Positions 16,346-25,575 of a stretch of 59,363 bases of DNA are shown here, piece after piece. Source of the DNA: Solirubrobacteraceae bacterium (GTDB taxonomy: Bacteria; Actinomycetota; Thermoleophilia; Solirubrobacterales; Solirubrobacteraceae); assembly GCA_017744415.1 (NCBI GenBank), contig JAGIBJ010000106.1, positions 1-59,363 on the forward strand, given 5' to 3'. Numbering within the stretch: position 1 is the first letter of the stretch; each line of letters begins with the position of its first letter. Made by a program: the position numbers and the translations under genes. Under the pieces are notes generated by a model, which had not been told where the DNA came from, ran no database searches, and worked only from the letters and a program-made list of their open reading frames with translations.

Positions 16346-16374
16346 TTGACACGCCCGGATTCTCGGGCGATTTC
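16346..16374 (+). promoter_or_regulatory. Candidate promoter of RCC1 protein gene
   Basis: TTGACA (16346-16351), 17-nt spacer, GATTTC (16369-16374). A short inverted repeat (GCCCG/CGGGC) lies in the spacer. The leader to the ATG at 16497 would be about 115 nt. I see nothing else in 16234-16496. Confidence 0.4.
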
Positions 16375-16496
16375 CCCTGGTACCCGCGGGTCCACGCTCG
16401 ACATCCGTACGACGCTCTGTTTTCCGGAGCGGAAGATGTGGGGCATCCCAATACGCAGCAGGCGCGCCTCACGCTTGCTGCCGTCCCAGGTCCCAT

Positions 16497-17975
16497 ATGC
16501 CCCGAACGTCTCGCATCGCGGTCATCGCCGCCCTTATCGCGCTCGCCTCACTCTGCTCCGGCTCCGCCTTCGCTGCGGACTCAGCCCTCGTCGCGACCGA
16601 CAACTCGGGCGCGGTCGTGAAGTCGGCGACGGTGTCGAGCACCTCCGCCGCCACCGCCGCCGTGAGCAGCGCCTCGACCGCCGCGACGAGCGCCCCGCAG
16701 GCCGGCGCGCTCCTCGGCGCGGGGAACAACGGGGTCGGCGAGCTCGGGCAGGGCGACGTCGGGGACGAGCAGAACTTCTGGCAGTCCGGCAGCGCGAAGA
16801 CCTGGAGGACGGTCGCCAGCGGCGACGACACCTCCTGCGGCATCCAGGCCCCGGGCACCCTGTGGTGCTGGGGCGCGAACGGCGTCGGCCAGCTCGGCCT
16901 CGGTGACGTGACCATCCGCAAGGTGCCGACCCAGGTGGGCACGACCACCACGTGGACCAAGGTGGCCGTCGGCCTCAACCACGCGTGCGCCACGCAGGCC
17001 GACTCGAGCCTCTGGTGCTGGGGCGACAACAACCTCGGCGAGGCCGGCATCGGCAACCTGCTCGTGCAGAAGTCGCCGGTGAAGGTCGGCACGGGCTATG
17101 CGACCGTCACCGCCGCCCTCGATTCCACCTGCGCGACGAAGACCAACGGCACGCTCTGGTGCTGGGGCTACGGGGGCTCGGGCCAGCTCGGCCTCGGCGA
17201 CGTCGCCAACCAGAAGCTTCCGGTGCAGGTGCCCGGCACCGGCTGGGCCACGGTGAGCGGCGGCGCCTACCACACGTGCGCCACCAAGACCGACGGCTCG
17301 CTCTGGTGCTGGGGCGACAACAACCTCGGCGAGGCCGGCATCGGCAAGGTCGGGATGCAAAAGGCTCCGGTGCAGGTCGGCACCACGAAGGACTGGCGCG
17401 CGGTGAGCGCCGCCTACGACTCCACCTGCGCGATCAAGACCACCGGCACGCTGTGGTGCTGGGGCTACGGCGGTTCCGGCCAGCTCGGCCTCGGCGACGT
17501 CGCCAACCAGTACTCCCCGAAGCAGGTCGGCACCGACACCACCTGGAACGCGGTCGCCTCCACGCGCTACTCCACCTGCGCCCGCAAGGCCGACACGAGC
17601 TTCTGGTGCTGGGGCTACAACGCCTCCGGCCAGCTCGGTCTCGGCGATGCCACCCAGCGCGCGACCCCGCAGCAGGTGACGACGCCCGTCACCGTCGACG
17701 TGATCGCGACCGGCTCCACCGCGGATCAGACCCTCGTCGTCTCCCAGGACACGACGCCGGTGAACGCCTGCCCCGAGGCGCCGACCACCAAGGCCTTCTC
17801 GGCCTTCGGTGACACCGCCGACTACGCGCCGGCGCCCGGCGGCACGTTCGAGACGGGAGCCCAGGGCTGGAGCCTCACCAACGCCACGGTCGTCACCGGC
17901 AACGAATCGCTCGGCGTCACGAGCGGCTCGAAGTCGCTGCTGCTCGGGCCCGACGACGGGCAAGCTCGTCGATGA
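16497..17975 (+). CDS. Secreted RCC1-repeat protein, C-terminus apparently lost
   Basis: A 492-residue exported protein. The signal peptide (MPRTSRIAVIAALIALASLCS, cut near AFA-AD) is followed by about seven RCC1-type blades (LWCWGDNNLGEAGIG, LWCWGYGGSGQLGLGDV and similar) with paired Cys, forming a beta-propeller. After residue 430 a second domain starts (FETGAQGWSLTNATVV, then GSKSLLLGPDD) but stops abruptly after nine more codons at TGA 17973-17975. The missing second half of that domain type is found on the opposite strand at the end of the convergent gene (18350-18670). Blades around 17020-17215 and 17300-17510 are near-identical in DNA, showing internal duplication. Confidence 0.8.
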   Translation: MPRTSRIAVIAALIALASLCSGSAFAADSALVATDNSGAVVKSATVSSTSAATAAVSSASTAATSAPQAGALLGAGNNGVGELGQGDVGDEQNFWQSGSAKTWRTVASGDDTSCGIQAPGTLWCWGANGVGQLGLGDVTIRKVPTQVGTTTTWTKVAVGLNHACATQADSSLWCWGDNNLGEAGIGNLLVQKSPVKVGTGYATVTAALDSTCATKTNGTLWCWGYGGSGQLGLGDVANQKLPVQVPGTGWATVSGGAYHTCATKTDGSLWCWGDNNLGEAGIGKVGMQKAPVQVGTTKDWRAVSAAYDSTCAIKTTGTLWCWGYGGSGQLGLGDVANQYSPKQVGTDTTWNAVASTRYSTCARKADTSFWCWGYNASGQLGLGDATQRATPQQVTTPVTVDVIATGSTADQTLVVSQDTTPVNACPEAPTTKAFSAFGDTADYAPAPGGTFETGAQGWSLTNATVVTGNESLGVTSGSKSLLLGPDDGQARR

Positions 17976-18258
17976 TCAGCTGACGACGAACTCGAAGGTG
18001 CGGATCAAGGTCAAGAGCGTGAAGGCGTTCGGGGCGATCCCGCTGGCGGGCGGCAACGACTGCCAGACGAAGTCGCTCTCCGACATCGCGCTGAAGAGCG
18101 ACGGGCCGTTCGACCCCACCGGTACCGGCGGCATCCTCGTCGGCACCTACGCCATCAGCGACCTGAACGGCTGTGGCCCGCTCGGCGGGCTCGTCTCACC
18201 GCTCACGGCCGGCGCCGGCAACTCGCTGCGCCTGAGCATGACGCCGACGACCACCTAG
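17944..18258 (+). pseudogene. Orphan C-terminal fragment of a secreted-protein tail domain
   Basis: Reading one frame off the RCC1 gene, from SGPTTGKLVDDQL to a TAG at 18256-18258, this encodes about 104 residues ([51 protein letters not shown]). It is clearly homologous to the last 105 or so residues of the two proteins at 20419-22662 and 22770-25457. The first 65-70 residues of that domain are absent and there is no start codon or ribosome site, so it is a remnant. It is probably the lost C-terminus of the convergent gene at 18350-19807. Confidence 0.8.
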
Positions 18259-18269
18259 GAAGGCGGCAA

Positions 18270-18308
18270 GCCGGCGTCTCACACGGTCCTGACCCGTGAG
18301 ACGCCGGC
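18270..18308. terminator. Bidirectional hairpin between convergent genes
   Basis: Perfect 13-bp arms (18270-18282 and 18296-18308) with a 13-nt loop, between the stop of the orphan tail (18258) and the stop of the minus-strand gene (18350). It could end transcripts from both sides. No U-tract. Confidence 0.65.
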
Positions 18309-18349
18309 CTCGCCTGCCGCACGGCTGAGCTGGAGGAGAGGCGAGCCGC

Positions 18350-19807
18350 TCAGCCGCGGCGGTAGGGGTCGACGAGCAGGCTGTCGAGCTGCAGGCCGCC
18401 GGAGTTGGCGGTCGCGGCGCTCGTGCTGAGCACGAGCTGCACCGAGCCGCCCTTCTTGAGGTACGAGGAGGCGATGAGCGTCGCGAGCGGGATCGGCTCC
18501 GACGGGGTCCACGTGGTCTTGCCGAGCGTGGCGCTCGTCGTCACCTGGATCACGACGTTCGGGTTCTGCTTCGGGCGGAAGCGCAGCGACGAGTAGAGGA
18601 TGCCCGCGGCCGTGGAGTTGTTCTTCGCGACGTACCGGAAGGTCGGGTGGGTCTCGTTGATGCAGAACTCCGGCTGAGGGGTCGGCGTCGGCGTCGGGCC
18701 ACCGGGCCAGGGCGTCTCACCCGGGCCGGGCGTGCGGATCGGGCTCGGCGACGGCGTGGTCGCCACCACCGGCTTGGGCGTCGGCGCGGCGACCGGAGAG
18801 GCGCCGGCCTTCAGCGTGTGGAAGCGCCGCGAGATCGGGAGCGACCAGTTGCCGGCGTTGTCGACGGCGTAGACGGTGACGTCGTAGTCGGTGTCGGGCG
18901 CGAGCCCTTCGAGCCGGCTGTTCCAGCTGGGGAACCCTTCTTCCGTTCGCTGCCCGTTCGCGAAGATCACGTAGCCCTTGATGCCAGAACCGCCCGGCTC
19001 GTCGACGCCGCTCGTGTGCGACACGTCGATGAAGTCGGGGCCGATCTGGCCAGGGGAGAAGGTGTCCCAGGCCACGCCGTACGGCGGATCGTTGTCGTCG
19101 GTACTGCCCGGCGCAGGTTGCGGATCCGGCGTGGGCACCGCCGCCACCGTGGGCTCCGGCTCGCCGGTGATCTGGAGGACGCCGAAATAGAGGCGGGGCT
19201 CGCTGGGGGTCGACGAGCAGTACGCGTCGAACGTGGTCGGATCGCCGTCGGAGTCGGTGACGGGGTTGCCCGCCTGATCCGTCGTGAGCGGCGGCAGCGT
19301 GAGCACGGTGCCCGCGCTGTTCTTCGCGACGAGGTTGAAGTGGATGACCTGCGTCGTGAGGCCGTACCAGTCGGGGTCGTTCAGGACGAACGGCGGAAGG
19401 GCGCCGGTGGCGCGGAAGTCGGTGACCGCGCGCTCCCGGACCTTGAGCGCGACCGGCTTGGTGTCGAGCACCTCTTCGGTGAAGTTGTAGCGGCCGACGT
19501 TCATGTCGAACGAGCCGGCGCCGCTCAGCGTCGCGATCCCGGCGTCGGCGAGCACGGCGAAGTCCGGCCACTCGTTGTCGTCGGGCGTGGTCCACGTCGA
19601 GAGGACGAACGCCGGCTGTGCCACGCCGACACCGATCGGCACGTCGGCATTGGCGATCTCCGTCTGGAAGGCGACCTGGATGGTGCCGGCCAGCGGGAAT
19701 TTGCAGAGCATGCCGCCGGCGCTGCCGGTGGCGGCGGAGGCGCCGGCAGCGGGCAGCGCGAACGACGCGGCGACCGCACCGAGCGCGAGCGAACGGAATC
19801 TGGACAT
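18350..19807 (-). CDS. Secreted DUF6801-like/Fn3-like protein with a swapped C-terminal tail
   Basis: A 485-residue exported protein. A GAGG ribosome site precedes ATG 19807; signal peptide MSRFRSLALGAVAASFALPA. Residues about 35-190 are a DUF6801-like domain (CKFPLAGTIQVAFQTEI through DSDGDPTTFDAYC). Residues about 225-330 are Fn3-like (IDVSHTSGVDEPGGSGIKGY, YDVTVYAVDNAGNWSLPISR), followed by a Pro/Thr linker. The last 107 residues (EFCINETHPTFRYVAKN to SLLVDPYRRG, DNA 18350-18670) do not match the tails of its paralogues. They look like the missing second half of the RCC1 protein's last domain. The paralogues instead end in the domain now orphaned at 17944-18258. Confidence 0.85.
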   Translation of the reverse strand: MSRFRSLALGAVAASFALPAAGASAATGSAGGMLCKFPLAGTIQVAFQTEIANADVPIGVGVAQPAFVLSTWTTPDDNEWPDFAVLADAGIATLSGAGSFDMNVGRYNFTEEVLDTKPVALKVRERAVTDFRATGALPPFVLNDPDWYGLTTQVIHFNLVAKNSAGTVLTLPPLTTDQAGNPVTDSDGDPTTFDAYCSSTPSEPRLYFGVLQITGEPEPTVAAVPTPDPQPAPGSTDDNDPPYGVAWDTFSPGQIGPDFIDVSHTSGVDEPGGSGIKGYVIFANGQRTEEGFPSWNSRLEGLAPDTDYDVTVYAVDNAGNWSLPISRRFHTLKAGASPVAAPTPKPVVATTPSPSPIRTPGPGETPWPGGPTPTPTPQPEFCINETHPTFRYVAKNNSTAAGILYSSLRFRPKQNPNVVIQVTTSATLGKTTWTPSEPIPLATLIASSYLKKGGSVQLVLSTSAATANSGGLQLDSLLVDPYRRG

Positions 19808-19879
19808 GAGGACCTCGAGGGTGGGGACAGAGAGGTCGCGGGACGCTTGCGGGGGATCGCGGGCGACGCGGTGGTCGCC

Positions 19880-19908
19880 AGCCTCGTTCAAGCGAGGCGG
19901 CTTGTCAA
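19880..19908 (-). promoter_or_regulatory. Promoter of the 19807 gene
   Basis: Minus-strand TTGACA (19903-19908), 17-nt spacer, GAGGCT (19880-19885), about 72 nt before the ATG. The same -35, spacer length, -10 and leader length occur before the paralogue at 25457, which supports both. Confidence 0.55.
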
Positions 19909-19950
19909 GCGCTCCGGATCGGAGCGTCAGACGTCAGAAGGCGGAGCCGC

Positions 19951-20214
19951 TCACCAGCCGTAGAGCTCGTCGTCGCTCCACGGGTAGGCCCCCTCGGACC
20001 ACTCGGGGGCGTCGCCGGTGGGTTCCTCGTCGCAGGCGGCCCGGGCACGCAGGTCGTGCAGGCGAAGCTCGTGCGCGAGACGCGGGTCGCGGTCGTCGCC
20101 GGCGCGGCGGCGACCATGGTGGTCGGCAACACGGCAGTCGCGGACGGCCGTGAGCCGGCAGAGCACCCCGGCGTCGCGGGAACGGGAGCGGGAGATTCGG
20201 CGAGATCGATGCAT
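19951..20214 (-). CDS. Small Arg/Asp-rich protein of unknown function
   Basis: An 87-residue protein beginning MHRSRRISRSRSRDAGVLC and ending EWSEGAYPWSDDELYGW. A strong GGAGGTGG ribosome site lies 8 nt before ATG 20214, which is why this start was chosen over ATGs at 20232 and 20250. The middle (LCRLTAVRDCRVADHH, HELRLHDLRARAACDEEPTG) is charged with several Cys and His; no family recognised. It lies upstream of the 19807 gene on the same strand but before that gene's own promoter. In 20215-20418 there is only a short palindrome (GAGCCCGGGCTC, 20378-20389) that may end the next gene's transcript. Confidence 0.5.
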   Translation of the reverse strand: MHRSRRISRSRSRDAGVLCRLTAVRDCRVADHHGRRRAGDDRDPRLAHELRLHDLRARAACDEEPTGDAPEWSEGAYPWSDDELYGW

Positions 20215-20418
20215 GGGACACGCCACCTCCATGGGCGGGCGGGCCAGCATGATCGCCAGGCGCCCCCCAAGGACTGGTGATGCATCGGATGATGGAGTGT
20301 CCCCCTCGCCCGCGCATCAGGGAAGTCCCTCGATGTATTGCAATTCGGTAGGGACGTGGCCCGCAGGAACCCTGCGAGCCCGGGCTCCCCCTTAGCCCGA
20401 GCCGGTCGAACGGTCGAA

Positions 20419-22662
20419 CTACGCCGACGGAGCCGTCGCCTCGAGCTTCACGGTGACCGTGTTGGTCGCGCTCGCGGTCGCCGGGCTCACGGCGCTGCCG
20501 AAGGGCTCGCAGCCGTTGAGGTCGCTGATGGCGTAGTCGCCGGTGGCGACGCTGCCGCCCGTGACGCTGGAGAACGTGTCGGTGCTCTCGAACTCGAGGA
20601 CCGAGAGCTGCTTCGTCTGGCAGTTGTTGCCGCCGGCGAGCGGGATCGCTCCGAACGCCTTGATCGATTTCACCTTGATGCGCACGCGGTTGACGACCGA
20701 GAGCTGCCCGGCCACGAGCGAGCCGGTCGCCGGGCCCGACGGGATGAACCCGATCGTCGCGGTGACGGGCAGGCCATCGGACGTGAGCAGGAGGCGACCC
20801 TGGGTGTCGTTGAAGGTGAGCGTTCCGGCGGTCAGCGCCCCGGTCGCCGCGTCGAAGCGCGCCCCGGCGAGACCACCGTTGATCGGCATCGTGCCCTTGG
20901 CGATGGTCGGGAGCGTGGCCGTGCCTTGGAACGTGTAGCTGCGAGCCGGCTCAGGCGTCGCCGTCGGCTCAGGGGTCGCCGTCGGCTCAGGGGTGGCCGT
21001 GGGCTCAGGGCTCGCGGTTGGCTCGGGTGTCGCGGTCGGCTCGGGGCTCGGCGTCGGGGTGGCGCTGGGGTCGAGCACGTCGAAGGCGCCGATCTCGTAC
21101 GGCGCGCCGCCGAGGGCCTGGGTGCAGTAGACGTCGAACGTGTCGGGGTCGCCATCGGAGTCGCGCACCGGCTCGCCCGTGGCGTCGAGCGTGAGCGGCG
21201 GGAGCACGTAGGGCGTGCCGTCGGCGTAGGTCCACCGCATGTTGAACGCGATGCGGTCGGCGTCGAGTTGCGCGCGGCCGGGCTCGTCGATCGTGAGCGG
21301 GCCAGCGGTGCCAGTAGCGTCCGTTGTCATCCGAGCGGCGCCGACCTGCGGGAACGACGTCCCCGTCAGACGCCCCGTCGCGACCAGCGGTTGGCCGTTG
21401 TCGGCGGTGGTCGACGCGATCACCCCGACGCTCACGTCGGCGTCGAACGTCGCCGGACCCTCCTCGCCAGCCACGAACGGATCCAGGCCGTCGAACTCGA
21501 GGTCGGCCGTGAAGACGAGCGGCGCGATCGACTCACCCATCAGCGGCGCCGCCTCGGGTGCGGCGATCGCCGCGCGCACGGTCACGTAGCGGATGCCCAC
21601 GAGCGGGTATTTACAGGCGTAGACGACCGAGCCCTCGGGCGCCTCCGGCGGGGCCGGCGACGGCGTGGGCGTGGCACGCACCTCGCCCTCCGGCAGCAGG
21701 GTGACCGGGATCGAGAGCGGGTCGGAGGTGTTGCCGGCCCAGTCGATCGCGACGACGCTGGCGTCGGTGTCGGCGTCGAGGCCGCTCAGCTCGAACGAGG
21801 TCGCGTCGGGGCCGAGCTCGTGGACCGTGCCGTTCACGACGACCGCGTAGCCGCGCAGGCCGGACCCCCCGCGGTTGTCGGTCGACGGCGTCCAGCGGAG
21901 GATCGCCCAGTTCGCGCCGCGGTCGGCCGGGTCGTCGTCGACCGCACCGGGTGCCGACGGAGCCTGGAAGTCGGCGGCGCCGTCGGTGTCGCCCACCCAG
22001 AACGGCTCGAGGAGCGCATCGTCGGGGTTCGTGAGGCCGTCGATCGAGCAGCGGACGTCGAAGGTGTCGGCATCGCCGTCCGAGTCCTCGGCGGGCTCGC
22101 CCGAGCCGTCGACCGTGGACGGCGGCAACGCGATCGGGGCGCCCGCCTCGTCGCGCGCGACGAGGTTGAGATCGAACGAGCTGCCGACGCGTAGGCGCGC
22201 CGCGCCCTCCTGCGAGAGGCTCACGCTCGCCGCGCCCGCGCCGGTGAGCTCCAGCGGATCGATCGGCCCGGGGCCAACCGCGGTACGCGGGACGACCGTG
22301 GAGATCGTCGCCGGCGAATCATCCGCGACGAGGGTGGCGTCGTCGGTCGCGGCGCCCTCGAACGAGGCCAGGCCGGGAACGTCGGCGAGGTGATCGGCGA
22401 TACCGGGCATCGACCACGTGAGCTGGGCCGGGATGCTCGCCTCGGCGCTCACCGGCGTATGGCCGGGCGGATCGAGGCGGACGGTGACCGTTGCCGTGCG
22501 GATGCCGATGAGCGGCAGCGCGCACTGGGCCCAGTAGGTGCCGGAGTTCAGTTCCGCGGGATCGATCGGGCTCGGCACCGGCGTCGGACGCGCCGCTTGC
22601 GCCGCATGCGGCGCCACAAGGGCAAACGCCGCGGAGAGCGCGACGAGCGATCGACGGGACAT
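20419..22662 (-). CDS. Secreted two-DUF6801-like-domain protein
   Basis: A 747-residue exported protein. Signal peptide MSRRSLVALSAAFALVAPHAA. DUF6801-like domain 1 (CALPLIGIRTATVTVRL, about 45-200), Fn3-like domain ([19 protein letters not shown], about 210-310), DUF6801-like domain 2 (CKYPLVGIRYVTVRAAI, about 350-520), a linker of EPTATP repeats (about 535-570), and a tail domain with [19 protein letters not shown] and YAISDLNGCEPFG. All are beta-rich domains common in actinobacterial exported proteins without known activity. Probably envelope-associated or adhesive, by inference. It ends within 85 nt of the small intergenic palindrome at 20378. Confidence 0.85.
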   Translation of the reverse strand: MSRRSLVALSAAFALVAPHAAQAARPTPVPSPIDPAELNSGTYWAQCALPLIGIRTATVTVRLDPPGHTPVSAEASIPAQLTWSMPGIADHLADVPGLASFEGAATDDATLVADDSPATISTVVPRTAVGPGPIDPLELTGAGAASVSLSQEGAARLRVGSSFDLNLVARDEAGAPIALPPSTVDGSGEPAEDSDGDADTFDVRCSIDGLTNPDDALLEPFWVGDTDGAADFQAPSAPGAVDDDPADRGANWAILRWTPSTDNRGGSGLRGYAVVVNGTVHELGPDATSFELSGLDADTDASVVAIDWAGNTSDPLSIPVTLLPEGEVRATPTPSPAPPEAPEGSVVYACKYPLVGIRYVTVRAAIAAPEAAPLMGESIAPLVFTADLEFDGLDPFVAGEEGPATFDADVSVGVIASTTADNGQPLVATGRLTGTSFPQVGAARMTTDATGTAGPLTIDEPGRAQLDADRIAFNMRWTYADGTPYVLPPLTLDATGEPVRDSDGDPDTFDVYCTQALGGAPYEIGAFDVLDPSATPTPSPEPTATPEPTASPEPTATPEPTATPEPTATPEPARSYTFQGTATLPTIAKGTMPINGGLAGARFDAATGALTAGTLTFNDTQGRLLLTSDGLPVTATIGFIPSGPATGSLVAGQLSVVNRVRIKVKSIKAFGAIPLAGGNNCQTKQLSVLEFESTDTFSSVTGGSVATGDYAISDLNGCEPFGSAVSPATASATNTVTVKLEATAPSA
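20941..21060 (-). repeat. Coding tandem repeat (EPTATP linker)
   Basis: About six copies of an 18-bp unit coding for a Glu-Pro-Thr-Ala-Thr/Ser-Pro hexapeptide, linking the second DUF6801-like domain to the tail domain. Such in-frame units can change copy number by slippage. A similar Pro/Thr/Val linker is coded at about 23280-23500 in the next gene. Confidence 0.75.
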
Positions 22663-22769
22663 GGGGCTCCGATTGGGACGCGGAGGCTGCGGGCCGGTCG
22701 GCGGCCCTTAGCGGTGGACCACCCAAGCCTGTCAGGCACCCGCAGCCGATGCAACCAGATCAGGCGCAA

Positions 22770-25457
22770 TCAACGCTTGGGCACCAGCTTGAGCGTGATC
22801 GTGTTGCCGGAGCCCGCGGTGAGCGCGCTCACGACGCCCCCGAACGGCCCGCAGCCGTTGAGGTCGCTGATCTTGTAGGTGCCCCCGATGGTGCCACCGG
22901 TGCCGAGTGCGTCGAACGACCCGGCGCTCGCCAGATCGAGCACGGTGAGCTGCTTGCTCTGGCAGTCGTTGCCGCCAGCGAGCGGGATCGCCCCGAACGC
23001 CTTGACCGACTTCACCTTGATCCGCACCTTGCCCTGCACCTGCAGGCTGTCGAGCACGAGCGCGCCGGTCGCCTGGCCGGAGGTCACGAACCCGACCGTC
23101 GCCGTCACCGGCAGGAAGCCGAGCGCGGTCAGGCGGCCCTGCGTGTCGTTGAAGGCGAGGCCGGCCGTGAGCGCTCCGGTCGCTGGGTCGATGCGCACGG
23201 CGTCGAGCGCGCCGGTGAGCGGCATCGAGCCCTTGGTGAGCGTGTTGATCGTCGCGGTGCCCTGGAGCGTGTAGGCCAGGGCCGGGGCGGCGGTCGGCGT
23301 GGGCGTCGCCGGCTTCGGCGTGGGCGTGGGCGTCGCTGGCTTGGGTGAGAGCGTCGGCGTCGCCGGCTTGGGTGAGAGCGTCGGCGTCCCGACCGGCGTG
23401 GGCGTCGGCGTCGGCGTCGCGATCACGGTCCCGACGGGCGTGGCGGTCGGCGACGGCGTGGGCGTCGGCGTGAGCACCGGCGTGGCCGTCGGGATCACGG
23501 TCGGCGGGCCGCCGAGGTCCTTCGTGGAGAACGTCAGCAGGCGCGGGTTGGAGAAGTTGCCTGCCCCATCCTTCGCGTACACCCACAGGTAGTGGTCCCA
23601 GACGCGCACGAGCGGCGACACCGTGTACGACCGGGCATCGGCGCCCACGTCGAACACCTGCGCCGGGCCGCCGAGATTGGTCGTGTACAAGATCCGGTAG
23701 CCCGCGATCCCCGACCCGTTCGGGCCGTCGTTCGACGCCGTCCAGCGAACCGTGATCGCGTCGGGCATCACGTCGGCGGGTGAGGCATCGGGCGAGAGTC
23801 CGGGCACCGACGGCGCGGTCGTGTCGGGAACGGGTGTCGGCGGCGGGCTCGCGAGCTCGGCGCTACCGATCACGCGCGGCTGCGCCTGCTTGTCGACCGG
23901 CCGGCAGGAGATGTCGAACGTGTTGGGATCGCCGTCGGAGTCCTCGACCTGATGGTTGTCGGCGTCGAACGGGAGCGGCGGGAGAATGTAGGGCGTGCCG
24001 TCGGCGTACTCGAGGCGCAGGCTCAGCGAGAACCGGTCGAGCTCCAGGGTCGCCGGGCCGGCATCGTCGAACATCGCGGGCTGCACCGTGCCGGTGGCCG
24101 AGACGGCGAGCGGGTCGGTACCGGCGGCCGGATACGCGACCGGCGCGAACGATGCCGAGAGCTTGGTGGAGTGACCGCTGCTGCGGTTCCCCGACCAGGC
24201 GATCAGGTTGGCACTCATGGTGCCGCTGATCGTGGCGGCGTGCTCACCGCCCTCGAGTCCCGCAGCGAGCCCGAACAGCTGGAGGTTTGCGACCGCCGAG
24301 AACGGGCCGAGCTCGATCGGAGCGACGCGGCCGGTCGGCATCGTGGCGCCGGCATTGAGGGTCACGTAGCGCCAGCCGATGAGGGGGTAGCGACACTGGT
24401 AGGTCGCGGCACCCGCCGGAGCCGGAGGCGGCGTAGGTGAGGCCGTCGGGGTCGGATGCACCGAACCTTCGCCCTCCGGCCAGAGGAAGCGCTCGCCGAG
24501 GGAGAGCGGGAACGACACGTTGCCCGCGTAGTCGACCGCCCACATCATCGCGTAGGTGTAGTCCTTGATCCCGGAGACCTCGAGCGAGGTGGCTTCGGGC
24601 CCCACCTCGTACAGCTCGTCCTTCACCAGCACCACGTACCCGCGCAGGCCTGAGCCGCCGGGGTTGTCGGTCGACGGCTCCCAGCGGAAGACCACCCAGT
24701 TGCTCCCGCGGTCGTCCTCGCTGAACGGCACCTCGCCCGGCGGCGTCGGGCGCTGGAAGTCGGCGACGGTCGGATCGGTGTCGCCGATCCAGAACGGGTC
24801 GAACGAACGGTTCGGGGAGATGGGGTCGTCCAGGATGCAGCGAACGTCGAACGTCTCGGCGTCGCCGTCGGAATCGGAGACGGGCTGGCCCCAGGGGTCC
24901 GTCGTGACCGGCGGCAGGACGATCGGCTGCCCCGCCGCGTCGCGAGCCGTGAGATTGAGGTCGATTCCGTAGTAGAGCCGCAGGACGGCCGCGCCCTCGT
25001 CGCCGGTGATCTCCGCCGTCTGGCCGTCGCCAGCCAGGACCAGCGGATCGGCGGGCGGCTGACCGATGGCCGTCGGCGGGATGGTGGCGTCGATGTCGGC
25101 CTGCCGCGCGCCGGTGACGGTGTCGAGGTCGGCGCTCTGGCGCGCGGTGCCTGCGAGCGATGCGAGGCCCGGGATGCCGGCGAGGTCGGCGCCAGCTCCA
25201 GCGAGAGAGACCGACACGTGTGCGCTCACCCGCGCACCGGCGGACGTCGGGATGTTGGCCGGCGGATCCACGGACACCGTGACCTTGGCCGGCTTCGCCC
25301 CGATCAGCGGGAAGCGGCAGGTCGCATCGACGGTGCGCGAGTAGAGCAGGTCACGGTCGATCGGCGTCGGCACCGGGCTCGGGCGTGCGGCGAGTGCCGT
25401 CGCTGGTGCGGCGAGCGCAGCGGCCGCAGCGACGGCGGCGAGGAGACGAACGGACAT
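22770..25457 (-). CDS. Large secreted DUF6801-like/Fn3-like protein
   Basis: An 895-residue paralogue of the preceding protein. Signal peptide [24 protein letters not shown]6801-like domain 1 ([17 protein letters not shown]), Fn3-like domain 1 ([19 protein letters not shown]), DUF6801-like domain 2 ([17 protein letters not shown]), Fn3-like domain 2 ([20 protein letters not shown], absent in the 747-residue paralogue), a Pro/Thr linker, and the complete tail domain (about 725-895: [20 protein letters not shown] to [19 protein letters not shown]). This intact tail is the reference showing what the 17944-18258 fragment lacks. Function unknown; surface role inferred. Confidence 0.85.
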   Translation of the reverse strand: MSVRLLAAVAAAAALAAPATALAARPSPVPTPIDRDLLYSRTVDATCRFPLIGAKPAKVTVSVDPPANIPTSAGARVSAHVSVSLAGAGADLAGIPGLASLAGTARQSADLDTVTGARQADIDATIPPTAIGQPPADPLVLAGDGQTAEITGDEGAAVLRLYYGIDLNLTARDAAGQPIVLPPVTTDPWGQPVSDSDGDAETFDVRCILDDPISPNRSFDPFWIGDTDPTVADFQRPTPPGEVPFSEDDRGSNWVVFRWEPSTDNPGGSGLRGYVVLVKDELYEVGPEATSLEVSGIKDYTYAMMWAVDYAGNVSFPLSLGERFLWPEGEGSVHPTPTASPTPPPAPAGAATYQCRYPLIGWRYVTLNAGATMPTGRVAPIELGPFSAVANLQLFGLAAGLEGGEHAATISGTMSANLIAWSGNRSSGHSTKLSASFAPVAYPAAGTDPLAVSATGTVQPAMFDDAGPATLELDRFSLSLRLEYADGTPYILPPLPFDADNHQVEDSDGDPNTFDISCRPVDKQAQPRVIGSAELASPPPTPVPDTTAPSVPGLSPDASPADVMPDAITVRWTASNDGPNGSGIAGYRILYTTNLGGPAQVFDVGADARSYTVSPLVRVWDHYLWVYAKDGAGNFSNPRLLTFSTKDLGGPPTVIPTATPVLTPTPTPSPTATPVGTVIATPTPTPTPVGTPTLSPKPATPTLSPKPATPTPTPKPATPTPTAAPALAYTLQGTATINTLTKGSMPLTGALDAVRIDPATGALTAGLAFNDTQGRLTALGFLPVTATVGFVTSGQATGALVLDSLQVQGKVRIKVKSVKAFGAIPLAGGNDCQSKQLTVLDLASAGSFDALGTGGTIGGTYKISDLNGCGPFGGVVSALTAGSGNTITLKLVPKR

Positions 25458-25526
25458 GGGGAGCCTCGCTTGGGACGGAGAGGCGTGCGCGCTTCGGGGG
25501 GAACGAGCAGCGGTTGGACTCGGCGC

Positions 25527-25555
25527 AGCCTCGCTCAGCCGGTGGGCGTTGTCAA
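25527..25555 (-). promoter_or_regulatory. Promoter of the 25457 gene
   Basis: Minus-strand TTGACA (25550-25555), 17-nt spacer, GAGGCT (25527-25532), 69 nt before the ATG. It matches the promoter at 19880-19908 in both hexamers and in spacing. Confidence 0.55.
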
Positions 25556-25575
25556 CCGGTCCGTAGCGCGACGGC

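Noticed and set aside
17944..18258. A simple sequencing frameshift in the RCC1 gene
   Set aside because: Restoring the frame would join two half-domains that are not halves of the same domain. The proper second half is on the other strand at 18350-18670, so a point indel alone cannot explain it.
20941..21060. CRISPR-like direct repeats
   Set aside because: The 18-bp units are contiguous, without spacers, and in frame as a Glu-Pro-Thr-Ala-Thr-Pro linker.
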